A stretch of DNA of 64,000 nt from assembly GCA_009746045.1 (NCBI GenBank), contig RPFO01001957.1, forward strand, positions 1-64,000, written 5' to 3'. The stretch is from Mesostigma viride. Its lineage: Eukaryota; Streptophyta; Mesostigmatophyceae; Mesostigmatales; Mesostigmataceae. A model generated the notes under the pieces. The model was not told the origin of the DNA and ran no database searches. It saw only the letters and a program-made list of their open reading frames with translations. A program made the position numbers and the translations under genes. Below, in pieces: positions 8,563 through 17,843 of the stretch. Position 1 is the stretch's first letter; each line of letters starts with the position of its first letter.

Positions 8563-9607
8563 ATGGACAAGACTTGGGATTCCTGCTCGCGTTCGTGTTG
8601 GCGCTCGTCGCGTCCACCGCGTACGCCGTTGCGAGATGGCGGAAATCGTCCGGCGGGTCGCCTGACGTCGCGGGGTCAACTGACGCGTCGCCCCCCCCTC
8701 TGCCGCGTCTCCGGCGGGGGACGACGAACAGGTGCGGTTCTGGGTCGATCAGGTCTCGGCCAAGGCGAAGGAGAGCGGGAAGTTGGAGATGCCTTCGCCG
8801 CAAGAGGTCGCGCTGCGCATGCATCTCTCGGAATGCAACGACGCCGTGCCGTGCGGCGAACGCGTGCTCAACGTCATGGGGAGGATCGCCGAAGGAGTCG
8901 TGGAGAAGAAGGAGATCAAGAACGTCGTCGACGCGATCGATTACTGGTCCTTGCGGGTCGCGACGGGGTACCCTGTGCCCACCGCGGAACAGATCTTGGC
9001 CAAGGGGGTCGGATCGCACCCCTGTCTGAGCCAGACGCCGCCGTGCGCGTCCGAGATGAGGGGGATCATCAACGGTCTCCGAGTGACGCAACACATGGCG
9101 AAGTTCGAGAAGGTGGACGCGTTCAACCAGCACGAGCGGGAGCTGAGAGAGCAGTTCGTGCGAGACTGGAAAGACGGGGTCGCCGCGAAGAAGGTTCTAG
9201 AAGGCGAGGAGGCCAAAACGTCGGCGTACATGACCCTGTGTAAGCAGAAGCGGCTCCGGGGCGTCAACTGTGACGCCAACTACGAAGCGTTGCAGAACAG
9301 CATACGGAAGGAACTCGGGCTACCGGTCGTCGGCATCGTCCCGGGAACCACCAAGACGGCCGGGGTGCCGGACCAGGGGACGGATCTGAACGATCCGAAA
9401 CTCGACGAGATCACGTTCTATCCGTTCGATATGTCGTCCGCAGCGGACGGTCCGATGATGGACGATGCCGACACGGCGTCGTTGGAACAGATGATGAAGG
9501 ATCAAGGTGTCGGTCCGGACCAGTCGATGGCGATGGGGGAGTTCATAAGGCCGGCCCTTGAGGCTCCCGCATCCACCGAGCGCATCCTCTCTCTCCTCGC
9601 CTCGTGA
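8563..9607 (+). CDS. N-terminally anchored protein, about 348 aa, two frame breaks
   Basis: Starts at 8563 with MDKTW. A GGG run at about 8576 and a C run at about 8693-8700 each lack one base. Correcting both gives MDKTW followed by a hydrophobic helix (GFLLAFVLALVASTAYAVA), a disordered linker and the long soluble domain ending at 9607. The soluble domain has several cysteines (LSECNDAVPCGER, HPCLSQTPPCAS, LCKQKRLRGVNCD) that could form disulfides. It follows the DUF5767-like gene by 34 bp. Probably a virion membrane protein; no family recognised. Confidence 0.6.
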
Positions 9608-9619
9608 GCGGCCACCACC

Positions 9620-10349
9620 ATGACGGAACTGGGGGATTTCGACAAGCTCCCCCTCGAACTCCGTCGTCACATCATGCAGATCGTCGTCGACGAAGGCGCG
9701 GGCGACGCCGCGATGTGGAGTATCTCCTCCCAAGCCTGCATGGCCGAGATGTGGCCTCTCCTTCGAAAGACGATGTACGCGTGTCCTAAGAGTATCCGCG
9801 ATGCCCTTCTCCCGGGACGGGATGCCGATCGGGAGCTGTCCGCCGTGCGGATCGCCGTGAAGGACGACGCGAACGCGGAGTTGACGCGGTGGGGTGCGCG
9901 GCTCGACTTAGGAAGCGTCCAACACGATTACCCCCTCGATCTCCGCACCGTCAAGCTGCATTGGCGTCACGTCGCGGCCTTCCTGAAGCATCATCCGGGG
10001 ATCGACATCGTCATCCTCGACGCCGCGTCTGTCAAAATACCGAGCTTGGGTGTCTACTATTTCGAATACGCCGTCGTCCTGGCCCTGCTCCACGCGCGCC
10101 GATGGCTCGTGTCGTATCCGTGCGCCATGCTGGCCGTGTTTCCCGACCGGTTGGCTGTCCGTAATACCATCAACCGATGCAGAATCGACCAGGACTGGTT
10201 CGAACGACCCTTCGAGGGCCTCATGATGGCCAACTCGAACCGTCTCTTCTTGCGCGGGCCCAAGGCGGTGTACTGGGGCAAGGGGTGGACGTCGCGGACT
10301 TGCTGCGTCACATCGATCCCATGAACGCCATCCTACCTAAACCATAGGT
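9620..10349 (+). CDS. F-box-like protein, about 242 aa
   Basis: The N-terminus (FDKLPLELRRHIMQIVVD, residues about 6-24) resembles the start of an F-box (LPxELxxxI), a motif that recruits SCF ubiquitin ligases; the rest is unrecognised. As read, the frame ends at 10324 after an unlikely tail. One added G in the GGGG run near 10282 instead gives VDVADLLRHIDPMNAILPKP and a stop at 10347-10349, which I consider the real end. It starts 13 bp after the previous stop. Confidence 0.55.
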
Positions 10350-10467
10350 GACCCCTTTTTACTTGCTGGCCAGTATACGTAAAACCCCACCTGGCATGAA
10401 ACTGTCATGGGTAACTCATTGTTGTGGGTAAACATGCACGACCATGAACACGTGGAAGGGAAGGTCT

Positions 10468-10473
10468 TTTATT
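10468..10473 (-). terminator. polyadenylation signal of the chromodomain-like gene
   Basis: TTTATT on the plus strand reads AATAAA on the minus strand, 17 bp after the stop of the 10490-11257 gene. Confidence 0.5.
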
Positions 10474-10489
10474 AAAATCAATATTACGT

Positions 10490-11257
10490 TTACGCTGTGT
10501 CCAGCTGGAACCCATCCCATGTCACCTCACCCCCCGGCTGCGGCACCACCTGGGCCACGGTGCCCACCGGCTCGTAACAGAGCGGTGGCGACCCCTGCAT
10601 GCCCGCGACGCCCACCATCTCGTCCTGGGGTGGAGGCACCGCGATGGCCGCATCCATCATGGGAATGATGGCTGCGTCGATGTTTAAAGAGGGATCCAAA
10701 ACAGTATCCAGCAAGGAATAGGTAACGGGGAGGGAGGGATAGTTATCGAAATCCGACAGGGTGGGGGTGCGCGGGGGGGAGGCCGCCTGGGACGTCTCGC
10801 CCTGGGCTTCGGCAATGCGCTCCGCCCAGGCCTCGGCGACCTCCCCCTTCTTGGCGATTGTGTACCCGGTATCCTTCGCCAGCGTCTCTTTCCACCTAGA
10901 CGCCACGAATCTGTCGAATGAGACAGCGCAGTCGGGGTGGAAACTGTCGATTTCCACCCACGACTTGCCGTCTCCCCCTTTCCATTGGACCTGGATCAGC
11001 ATGGTGTTTTCTGCTGACCATCTAGCATCTCTTATGTGCCTGATCTCATAGTCGTGGTACAAGCCCTCCTCGGCTGCTTCCATCGTCTTAGCAAAGGTCT
11101 CCTCGTCTGTCCTACCGATGGCGGCCGCGGTGAGCAGGTCCTTAATTGCCTGCGCCTCGGAAATGACTTTATTTATGCGTTTGATCGCTGCGCACACGTT
11201 TCGATTCACATGTACGCGCGGCTTTGCGGTCACTGCGACCTTCTTCCCCTTGGTCAT
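10490..11257 (-). CDS. chromodomain-like protein, 255 aa
   Basis: I chose the ATG at 11257 (MTKGKKVAV). Residues about 65-125 resemble a chromodomain: YEIRHIRDARW, then LIQVQWKGGDGKSWVEIDSF, and a final SFDRFVASRW helix. This parallels the Y-E-V-E-x-I...VKWKG....TWE...F pattern that binds methylated histone tails. The aromatic cage is only partly visible. The C-terminal 110 residues are proline, aspartate and valine rich, like an activation region. It lies at the edge of a repeat-rich regulatory region and may act on viral or host chromatin; DNA binding is not shown. Confidence 0.5.
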   Translation of the reverse strand: MTKGKKVAVTAKPRVHVNRNVCAAIKRINKVISEAQAIKDLLTAAAIGRTDEETFAKTMEAAEEGLYHDYEIRHIRDARWSAENTMLIQVQWKGGDGKSWVEIDSFHPDCAVSFDRFVASRWKETLAKDTGYTIAKKGEVAEAWAERIAEAQGETSQAASPPRTPTLSDFDNYPSLPVTYSLLDTVLDPSLNIDAAIIPMMDAAIAVPPPQDEMVGVAGMQGSPPLCYEPVGTVAQVVPQPGGEVTWDGFQLDTA

Positions 11258-11774
11258 TGTCGGGCGGGAGATTGTTGGGCGTGTTTTGGAGGCGGTGTGA
11301 ATTCGGAGACGGTCGAACGTACCGGTCTGCGCTATTTGTACTCCGCCTTCCTTCAGAAGCAACGGTAATAACTAGTACGAAGCAACGGTACTATCTCGAA
11401 GTCATTTATGCCGTCCCGGCTGAGTGATCATTTATGTAATTCGTCACCCTCCACGGTCGGGTCGACAGGTCCCCAGGTCGTACCAAGTCCAGGCGAAAAT
11501 TGGCTCGGGACTTGGGCGAAAATGGCTAAGTCCCGAGACGAAAATGCCCGAGTCCGCGAACTGCCACGGCACGCGGAGGTACTAGGGCGTCGTACGGGGG
11601 ATCCGAATCGGTCGTACGGCACTGACATGGGACCGTCGGCGCACGGAATCTGTCGGCAGCGCTCGAATCTCGTGGGATTCCGTTAGCCCGTACCGCGTTG
11701 TACTGCACGGAGATTCCGTCTGACACGCCGGGGGGAATCTGACACCCCGCGCCGTCGTCTGACGGAATCCGGCC

Positions 11775-12100
11775 ACTTGTACTACTTTGAACTGCGTGGG
11801 GTGCCATCGTACTACCGTACGACCGTTTGTACTAGATATTTGCTACCTGTACTACTTTGAACTACATGGGTGTGCCGTTGTACTACCGTACGACCGTTTG
11901 TACTACTCTGAACTACACGGGAGTGACGTCGTACTACCGTACGACCGTTTGTACTAGATATTTGCGACATGTACTACTTTGAACTACATGGGGGTGCCGT
12001 TGTACTACCGTACGACCGTTTGTACTACTCTGAACTACATGGGAGTGACGTCGTACTACCGTACGACCGCTTGTACTAGATATTTTCGAGTCGTACTATG
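11775..12100 (+). repeat. tandem repeat, about 122-bp composite period
   Basis: The 17-bp core GTACTACCGTACGACCG occurs five times, starting at 11809, 11880, 11931, 12002 and 12053. Spacings are 71, 51, 71 and 51 bp, so two alternating half-units make a 122-bp composite. Half-units also share GTACTACTYTGAACTAC, and the longer ones contain GTACTAGATATTT. The rest of the 11258-12203 gap shows no convincing gene, only scattered GTACT/GTACG words. It lies between the chromodomain-like gene and the MYND gene. Confidence 0.75.
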
Positions 12101-12203
12101 CGTTTTGCGTATCTACAGCCGCGAGGCCGCGAATCCTATCCAGTCTAGTGGGACTCATTGCACGGAGGGGGAAGGGCTTTCTTATTACACCGATTAGGAC
12201 GGT

Positions 12204-12995
12204 TTAAGCCGCGTACATGCGGATCGTGGGCATGAACACCTCGAATGCGGTGCAGTCCTCTGCGAGGACGAGCGTGTCCATGTACAGGGCGCGACGGGCG
12301 TCGGACAGGCAGCTGATCGTGAAGGCGAGCGGACCGCAGTCCTCCTTGTGGCTCTCGCGATGGCGCAGTTGGCACTCGCGGGAGTGGTAGCGGGCGTCCA
12401 GGCACCCGCCGCACTTCAGCCTCACGACGGACCCCTCCTCCTCGCACTTGGGGTCGCAGCACTTCCCGCGCAGAGACTCGGGCCTGCTGGGGTACGCCCC
12501 CCCGTCGTAGATGCACTCGCGCATCGGGATGAAAACGGGACCTCCGGGGCGGGATCCCGCCACCGCCGTCGTCACCCCCCTCGCGTCCGCGGCGGCGGGG
12601 ATGCGGTAGGACGTGACGTAGGAGGGGAACGTGTCGACGACGCCGTCCTCGTTCGCGTGCTTGCGGAAGAGGACCGCCAACAGGAGGAACTCTTTGTCCG
12701 GCCGGACGCGAGGCTGGGAGGGGGAAGGGCGGTGGTACTTCCTGGCGATGGCGGTGCCCAACTCCACGAATTCGAACGTGATCCTGCGATCCAGGGAGGA
12801 GAAGGAGTTGAATCTAGCCACGACGGCGAAGGGGCGGCGGGTCTTTTCCTCCCAGAGCTTCACCCCGCTATGAAGGTTGCTCGAGTGCTCGATGGCGGCC
12901 TTCACGATGGCCTTCGTCCACCCCTTGACGGGCATGATCATCCGGAACCCGTAGATCGGTTCCATCGGCACGGAAGTGGTTTGTGCGGAAGACAT
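12204..12995 (-). CDS. MYND-type zinc finger protein, 263 aa
   Basis: The C-terminal half has a MYND-like zinc cluster (residues about 175-220): CCDPKC, then LKCGGCLDARYHSRECQLRHRESHKEDC, matching C-x2-C...C-x2-C...YxSxxCQxxHxxxHxxxC. MYND fingers are protein-interaction modules. The N-terminal 160 residues are unrecognised. The start at 12995 follows a TATA-like GGTATATG about 70 bp upstream and an inverted CCAAT near 13140. It is divergent from the 13851 gene across a repeat-rich promoter region. A second MYND protein is at 20751-21662. Confidence 0.7.
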   Translation of the reverse strand: MSSAQTTSVPMEPIYGFRMIMPVKGWTKAIVKAAIEHSSNLHSGVKLWEEKTRRPFAVVARFNSFSSLDRRITFEFVELGTAIARKYHRPSPSQPRVRPDKEFLLLAVLFRKHANEDGVVDTFPSYVTSYRIPAAADARGVTTAVAGSRPGGPVFIPMRECIYDGGAYPSRPESLRGKCCDPKCEEEGSVVRLKCGGCLDARYHSRECQLRHRESHKEDCGPLAFTISCLSDARRALYMDTLVLAEDCTAFEVFMPTIRMYAA

Positions 12996-13195
12996 GGCGT
13001 GTTTGTGAGAGAGAGAGCTGTGACGGATTGGGCGTCGTTTTCCCCGAAATCCGCGTTCCTTCGTGCATATACCTTCGTCGCTCTGGCCGACGAGATCCCG
13101 TGGCACGGTTATCGTCCACGGGGACAGGAGCCCGGCGTCCCATTGGACGATACGCATGTCGGCTGGCGGTTACTGTTTGCCGTGGGACAGGTACA

Positions 13196-13620
13196 GGCCG
13201 CGTGGCGGGATTCCGCGGTCCACGGCGGGCGGCGCGGCTTCCAGAAGGCGGTTACGGAATTTCCATGAGACAGTTACAGGCCGCGTGGCGGATTCCTGTG
13301 GTCCACGGCGGGCGGCGCGGCTTCCAGAAGGCGGTTATGGAACTGCCGTGGGACGGTTACGGGCCGCGTGGCGGATTCCTGTGGTCCACGGCGGGCGGCG
13401 CGGCTTCCAGAAGGCGGTTACGGAATTTCCATGGGACGGTTACGGGCCGCGTGGCGGGATTCCGCGGTCCACGGCGGGCGGCGCGGCTTCCAGAAGGCGG
13501 TTATGGAACTGCCGTGGGACGGTTACGGGCCGCGTGGCGGATTCCTGTGGTCCACGGCGGGCGGCGCGGCTTCCAGAAGGCGGTTACGGAATTTCCATGG
13601 GACGGTTACGGGCCGCGCGG
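13196..13620 (+). repeat. 83-bp tandem repeat, five copies plus a partial
   Basis: GGCCGCGTGG-type words start at 13196, 13279, 13362, 13445, 13528 and 13611, exactly 83 bp apart. Each unit carries a near-identical GTCCACGGCGGGCGGCGCGG block and a CTTCCAGAAGGCGGTTA block. Units alternate between two versions of the end (TATGGAACTGCCGTGG and TACGGAATTTCCATGG). They fill the divergent gap 12996-13850, which otherwise holds CCAAT boxes (inverted, near 13140, 13638 and 13743) but no gene. An enhancer-like role for both flanking genes is inferred. Confidence 0.8.
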
Positions 13621-13850
13621 ATAAGCCCCCGCGGCGCCCATTGGACCCGTCCACCCGACAGGCGGTTACGGACCGATCGAAGGGTATTGCCGTGCCACGC
13701 GGCGCTCCCACGCCATAAACGTCGTTCCTACACGCCGCGTTCCCATTGGTCGCCGACGGGCAGACGAGAGCCGCGCGGATACAAAGGTCGAGCCTCCGCG
13801 CCATCCGGGCACCACACCTCAGAACACGCGACGAACACGATCGAAAAGCT

Positions 13851-14888
13851 ATGGATTCCACTCCCAGGTCCGCTTTCCAGCCCGTGCCGATCAAGAAACG
13901 CCCCAGGGCGGACCCCGCTCCCGTGAGGGTCGTCTACGTGATCGCGGACGAGGAACCCGCGACGACGCGCCCTCAGCGAAAGAAGGCCAAGAATCACAGG
14001 GAGCCGGCCACCTTCGAGGAGCTGCAGGCGATGAGGATGCGGGTTCTCGGCGAGCTGAACGCGCCCAAGCTGCCGCCGCCGGTGCCCCGCCCTCCCCCGC
14101 CCATGTGGACGCCGCCGCCCCCCTCCTTTCGCCCCTCCGCCGTCGCCGCCGACCTGGCGATGGCCGCCGCTCCGCCCCCCGCCCCTCCGCAGAGGCTGCT
14201 GAATCCGCAGCCGGTGCCAACGACCAGGAGGCTCGCCGTCAGCAAGCCGGCCCCCCGCTTCTTCCCCACCCCCGCGGGCCTGGCCTCCTTCGCCACCCTC
14301 GCGCCTCTCCCCGGCCTCCGCGAGCCCCATGCCGCGCCCCTGGAGCCCATCGACCCGCAGGAGGAGGCCAAGGCCGTCTACCCCCTGATGGTGGTCGCGC
14401 CCGCCAAGGCCTGGGGACAGCAGCCCTCGCGCGCCCCTCTCGCCGGCTTCCACGAAAACGACATGGTCTGGAGGGTGATCCGGGACGCGGAGATCGAGGA
14501 GGGCTGGCGCAAGCCCTGCGAGCTCAAATCGACTTGCAAAGCCTCGCGGGCGGAGAGGGACGCGGTGGACGCCTGCCTGGACAGGATCGCCCCCAACGAC
14601 GCCGAATTGGCGCTACAGCTGGACAAGAGGGCGGGACTCCGGCTCCAGGCTATGGCCCTCGCGCTCATGAACGAGCGCATGCTCGCCAAACTGCTGCCCT
14701 TCGTCCCTGAGGCCAAGGGGCAGGAGTATTGCGCCCGCGCCATGCGCTTTTCGCATTTCGCGCTGTCGACCGTGGACAAGGCGTGCGCCTCGGCGGGCCG
14801 GGCGGGTCATTCGGCCATCCACAACCGCATCGCGGACCTTAAAGACAAAGCGAATTCCGGATTCAAATACAGAGACATGTCCCTCTGA
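13851..14888 (+). CDS. proline-rich nuclear-type protein, 345 aa
   Basis: The N-terminal 190 residues are rich in proline, alanine and basic patches (IKKRPRADP, RPQRKKAKNHRE). The C-terminal 140 residues form an ordered helical domain with cysteines (ENDMVWRVIRDAEIEEGWRKPCE, then QEYCARAMRFSHFALSTVDKAC). A TATA-like GGATACAAAGG lies about 70 bp upstream and AATAAA follows at 14922. Two nuclear-localisation-like patches and the promoter type suggest an early regulatory protein; no family recognised. Confidence 0.65.
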   Translation: MDSTPRSAFQPVPIKKRPRADPAPVRVVYVIADEEPATTRPQRKKAKNHREPATFEELQAMRMRVLGELNAPKLPPPVPRPPPPMWTPPPPSFRPSAVAADLAMAAAPPPAPPQRLLNPQPVPTTRRLAVSKPAPRFFPTPAGLASFATLAPLPGLREPHAAPLEPIDPQEEAKAVYPLMVVAPAKAWGQQPSRAPLAGFHENDMVWRVIRDAEIEEGWRKPCELKSTCKASRAERDAVDACLDRIAPNDAELALQLDKRAGLRLQAMALALMNERMLAKLLPFVPEAKGQEYCARAMRFSHFALSTVDKACASAGRAGHSAIHNRIADLKDKANSGFKYRDMSL

Positions 14889-14921
14889 GGCCTTATCAAT
14901 TGTAATCGCTTATTTATTCAT

Positions 14922-14927
14922 AATAAA
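14922..14927 (+). terminator. polyadenylation signal
   Basis: AATAAA 33 bp after the stop of the 13851-14888 gene. Confidence 0.5.
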
Positions 14928-14984
14928 TACAATTCCTATCTCTCACATGTGCATGCAACGAGTACCCACGTAGGCAGACCTGTT

Positions 14985-15110
14985 CGCGACTCGCGTGCGT
15001 GACGGACGCCAGTGGCTACATCCGTAGGTGACGGACGCCAGTGGCCAATCGCGTGGGTGGCGGACGCCAGCGGCCAGTTTCGCGCGTGACGGGCGCCAGC
15101 AGGCGGTCTC
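14985..15110 (+). repeat. imperfect tandem repeat of about 36 bp
   Basis: Four copies of GTGACGGACGCCAGTGGCCA-like units follow each other between the convergent 3' ends of the 13851-14888 gene and the EsV-1-7 gene. Units diverge progressively (GTGGCGGACGCCAGCGGCC, GTGACGGGCGCCAGCAGG). They overlap no convincing gene. Confidence 0.6.
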
Positions 15111-15117
15111 GCGGAGG

Positions 15118-16722
15118 TCAACGCGCGTCCAACGGGACCACCGTGCGCCACTCGGGCGCCGCGTCCGTCCACCCGTCGTAGTACAGGTACACGGCCCGGA
15201 CGAACGCCCCGTGGTTGCCGGGACTGGCCTCGGGCCTCGCGCACCACCGGAGGTACGACTTCAGCGTCTCCATGCGCTTGAGGAGCGAGGCCGACCGTTT
15301 GCGCGCGCGCCCCCCGTCGTCGGCGCGGAAGCCGTCGGGGTTGTACCGGATGAAGAGCGTCGGCATGCCCATCGCCTGGCCCACGTTCGCCATCCTGGCC
15401 TGCTCGCACTCGCACGCGTACTGCATGTGCTGGTTCTCGTCCACCTCGAGCACCACCATATGCGTGGCCGCGTCCCACACGAAGTCCGGACGGACGCGGA
15501 CGCACGCGCCGCCGTCGATCATGCGGTCGTGCGTCTCGTAGGCGGGGAGGGATCCCGCCGCGATCTCCGAGTCCAGGAACGCCTTCACCTGCATCTCGTG
15601 ACGCTTGGCGATTTTGGCGGCGCGGTCCGGGTCGCACGTCGGACAGCGACCCGACGCGTCGAGGATGTCGTCCAGGCCGCACACGACGCACGGATGGAGC
15701 GCGACGTTGCGGCTGCCCGGGGGCGCATGACATTCGCAAAAACGGACGCCCTCCAGGTCGCGCGTGCCGAGCTCGCGACACTCGGAACATCGCATGCGGG
15801 GGTGCCTGACGTCCCCCCGGCGCTTGTGGGGCGCACACCGGGCCGCCGCGTGACCGGGCAAGCCATAAGACGCCTTGACGCCACAGTCGCCCTCCTGGCA
15901 TCGTTTGTTAACGAGGTCGACCATCTCGGCCGTTTTGTGTACGGAACAACGAGACGAACGGGGGTCGCCCACGCGGCCGTAGACTGGTATTGTATCGCAC
16001 CCCGGCTCCTCGCATCGGCGGTGCTGGACGTCGACCATGTCGGCCGTCATGTGTACGGAACAACGAGACGGACGGGGGTCGCCGACATGGCCGTATGACG
16101 GTTGTCGATCACATCCCGGGTCGGCACATCGGCGGTTAATGACGTCGACCATCTCGGCCGTTTTGTGTACGGAACAACGAGACGAACGGGGGTCGCCCAC
16201 GCGGCCGTAGACTGGTATTGTATCGCACCCCGGCTCCTCGCATCGGCGGTGCTGGACGTCGACCATGTCGGGCAGTCGGTGCGTAACGCATCGACTCGGC
16301 CGCCGATCGCCCGCGTGGCCGTATGACGGTTGTCGATCACAGCCCTCTTCGACGCATCGGCGGTGCTGGACGTCGACCATCTCGGCCGTTTTGTGTACGG
16401 AACAACGAGACGGACGGGGGTCGCCGACATGGCCGTATGACGGTCGTCGATCACATCCCGGGTCGGCACATCGGCGGTGCTGGACGTCGACCATGTCGGG
16501 CAGTCGGTGCGTAACGCATCGACTCGGCCGCCGATCGCCGACATGGCCGTATGACGGTCGTCGATCACATCCCGGGTCGGCACATCGGCGGTTAATGACG
16601 TTGACCATGTCGGGGCTTTTGTGTGTTTGGCACCTAGACGGACGTCGATCGCCGGCGTGGCCGTACGAAGCTCGCGTCGTGCAGTCCCCATCCTCGCACG
16701 ACCTCCGTTTCTTGGACGACAT
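15118..16722 (-). CDS. EsV-1-7 repeat protein with C-terminal PD-(D/E)xK-like nuclease domain, 534 aa
   Basis: Eight consecutive repeats of about 38 residues fill roughly residues 8-310. The best match C-x4-C-x16-C-x2-H exactly, for example CADPGCDRRPSYGHVGDRRP then SRCVTH, with a PxMVDV linker. This is the EsV-1-7 motif named from Ectocarpus siliculosus virus 1 and found in the brown-algal IMMEDIATE UPRIGHT protein. Downstream come further CxxC pairs and then a restriction-endonuclease-like core (RPDFVWD near 413, LEVDENQH near 427, FIRYNPDGF). I start at 16722 (MSSKKRRS) because a TATA-like GGTATAAGG near 16760 would otherwise be inside the coding region. The zinc repeats suggest nucleic-acid or protein binding targeted to cleavage. 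Confidence 0.8.
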   Translation of the reverse strand: MSSKKRRSCEDGDCTTRASYGHAGDRRPSRCQTHKSPDMVNVINRRCADPGCDRRPSYGHVGDRRPSRCVTHRLPDMVDVQHRRCADPGCDRRPSYGHVGDPRPSRCSVHKTAEMVDVQHRRCVEEGCDRQPSYGHAGDRRPSRCVTHRLPDMVDVQHRRCEEPGCDTIPVYGRVGDPRSSRCSVHKTAEMVDVINRRCADPGCDRQPSYGHVGDPRPSRCSVHMTADMVDVQHRRCEEPGCDTIPVYGRVGDPRSSRCSVHKTAEMVDLVNKRCQEGDCGVKASYGLPGHAAARCAPHKRRGDVRHPRMRCSECRELGTRDLEGVRFCECHAPPGSRNVALHPCVVCGLDDILDASGRCPTCDPDRAAKIAKRHEMQVKAFLDSEIAAGSLPAYETHDRMIDGGACVRVRPDFVWDAATHMVVLEVDENQHMQYACECEQARMANVGQAMGMPTLFIRYNPDGFRADDGGRARKRSASLLKRMETLKSYLRWCARPEASPGNHGAFVRAVYLYYDGWTDAAPEWRTVVPLDAR

Positions 16723-16876
16723 CCTGACTCCGCTCGGTCCGTGGGTGCCCGGGCCCGCGACCTTATACCCCTCCATCCGCGAACGTGTCGTCCGGACGGA
16801 CCCCCGCCCTCGTGTCGTCCCGGACGTGTCGCCGCCGGCGGGCCGAGTCGGCGCGGCGCTCGCGAGAGGGCGGCTT

Positions 16877-17752
16877 CGGAGAGGGGGGGGGCTACGGGGG
16901 GGGCTGTGGGGGGGGCTATGTACCACGACACAGGCGGTCTGCCACGATAAATGAAAAGTTCGGGCTGAATTTACAGTCCGAACCGCTGGTCTCAGTACGA
17001 ACTTTTCATCCGGCTCCACGACAAAACGAAAAGTTTTCGAAACTTTTCGCTGGATTCCCACGGCAAAACGAAAAGTTTTGAAAAGTTTGAAAAGTTCGGA
17101 CGGTGGTTCGGACTGACGAAAAACAGTACGAACCGGACCTATTCTTCCTCTGGGCGGTGGTGGTACCCTGCCGGTGGGTATATATATGGGTATTATGTAT
17201 ATACTTGTAATAATTGCTAACACATATTATTTACAGGTATTATGAATATATATTGTAATAATTCCCAACACATAAAATATTAGCATATTATAATTATAGT
17301 ATTCCTAACACATAAATATATACATGGGATATACGTGTATATACTATGTATGAAATACCCTAAATATTTATGTGTTAGCAATTATTATAAATATATACAT
17401 GATATCTGTAAATAATATGTGTTAGCAATTATTACAATATATATAATACCCATATATATACCCACCGGTAGGGTACCACCACCGCCCAGAGGAAGAATAG
17501 GTCCGGTTCGTACTGTTTTTCGTCAGTCCGAACCACCGTCCGAACTTTTCAAACTTTTCAAAACTTTTCGTTTTGCCGTGGGAATCCAGCGAAAAGTTTC
17601 GAAAACTTTTCGTTTTGTCGTGGAGCCGGATGAAAAGTTCGTACTGAGAGCAAAAGTTCCCCCTATCAGGATCGCCCGAACTTTTCATTTCCCGTGGCAG
17701 ACCGCCTGTGTCGTGGTACATAGCCCCCCCACAGCCCCCCCCCCCTCTCCTA
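16877..17752. repeat. large imperfect palindrome with AT-rich centre
   Basis: The arms (about 16877-17230 and 17415-17752) are inverted copies with near identity over most of their length, apart from one divergent block of about 40 bp and an indel in the C-rich outer end. The symmetry continues with mismatches through the 184-bp AT-rich spacer, centred near 17322. The arms contain iterated AAAAGTTT/AAACTTTT words (GAAAAGTTTTGAAAAGTTTG). The spacer repeats TAACACATA. No gene lies here: the mirrored frames in both arms are a by-product of the symmetry. With flanks, the gene-free tract is 16723-17843. Candidate origin or recombination site. Confidence 0.85.
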
Positions 17753-17826
17753 TCCCGGATCTATACCGTATACGCCGCGAGTGCATCGTGTGGGTGGGGT
17801 GACATGCGACAGGTTTAGGAAAATCG

Positions 17827-17832
17827 TTTATT
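17827..17832 (-). terminator. polyadenylation signal
   Basis: TTTATT on the plus strand gives AATAAA on the minus strand, 12 bp after the stop of the 17844-18756 gene. Confidence 0.5.
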
Positions 17833-17843
17833 CATAAATAATT

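Noticed and set aside
13196-13620. CRISPR array
   Set aside because: The 83-bp units are contiguous tandem repeats without unique spacers, and the genome type is eukaryotic viral.
15400-16720. Non-coding 114-bp satellite
   Set aside because: The repeats keep frame and preserve zinc ligands in every unit, so they are coding EsV-1-7 repeats.
16723-17223. Extension of the EsV-1-7 protein by 167 residues into the palindrome
   Set aside because: The same peptide is encoded in mirror image by the other arm, a TATA-like box lies inside it, and composition changes sharply; it follows from the inverted repeat.
17419-17802. 127-codon ORF in the right palindrome arm
   Set aside because: Mirror copy of the left-arm frame, with no independent evidence of coding.
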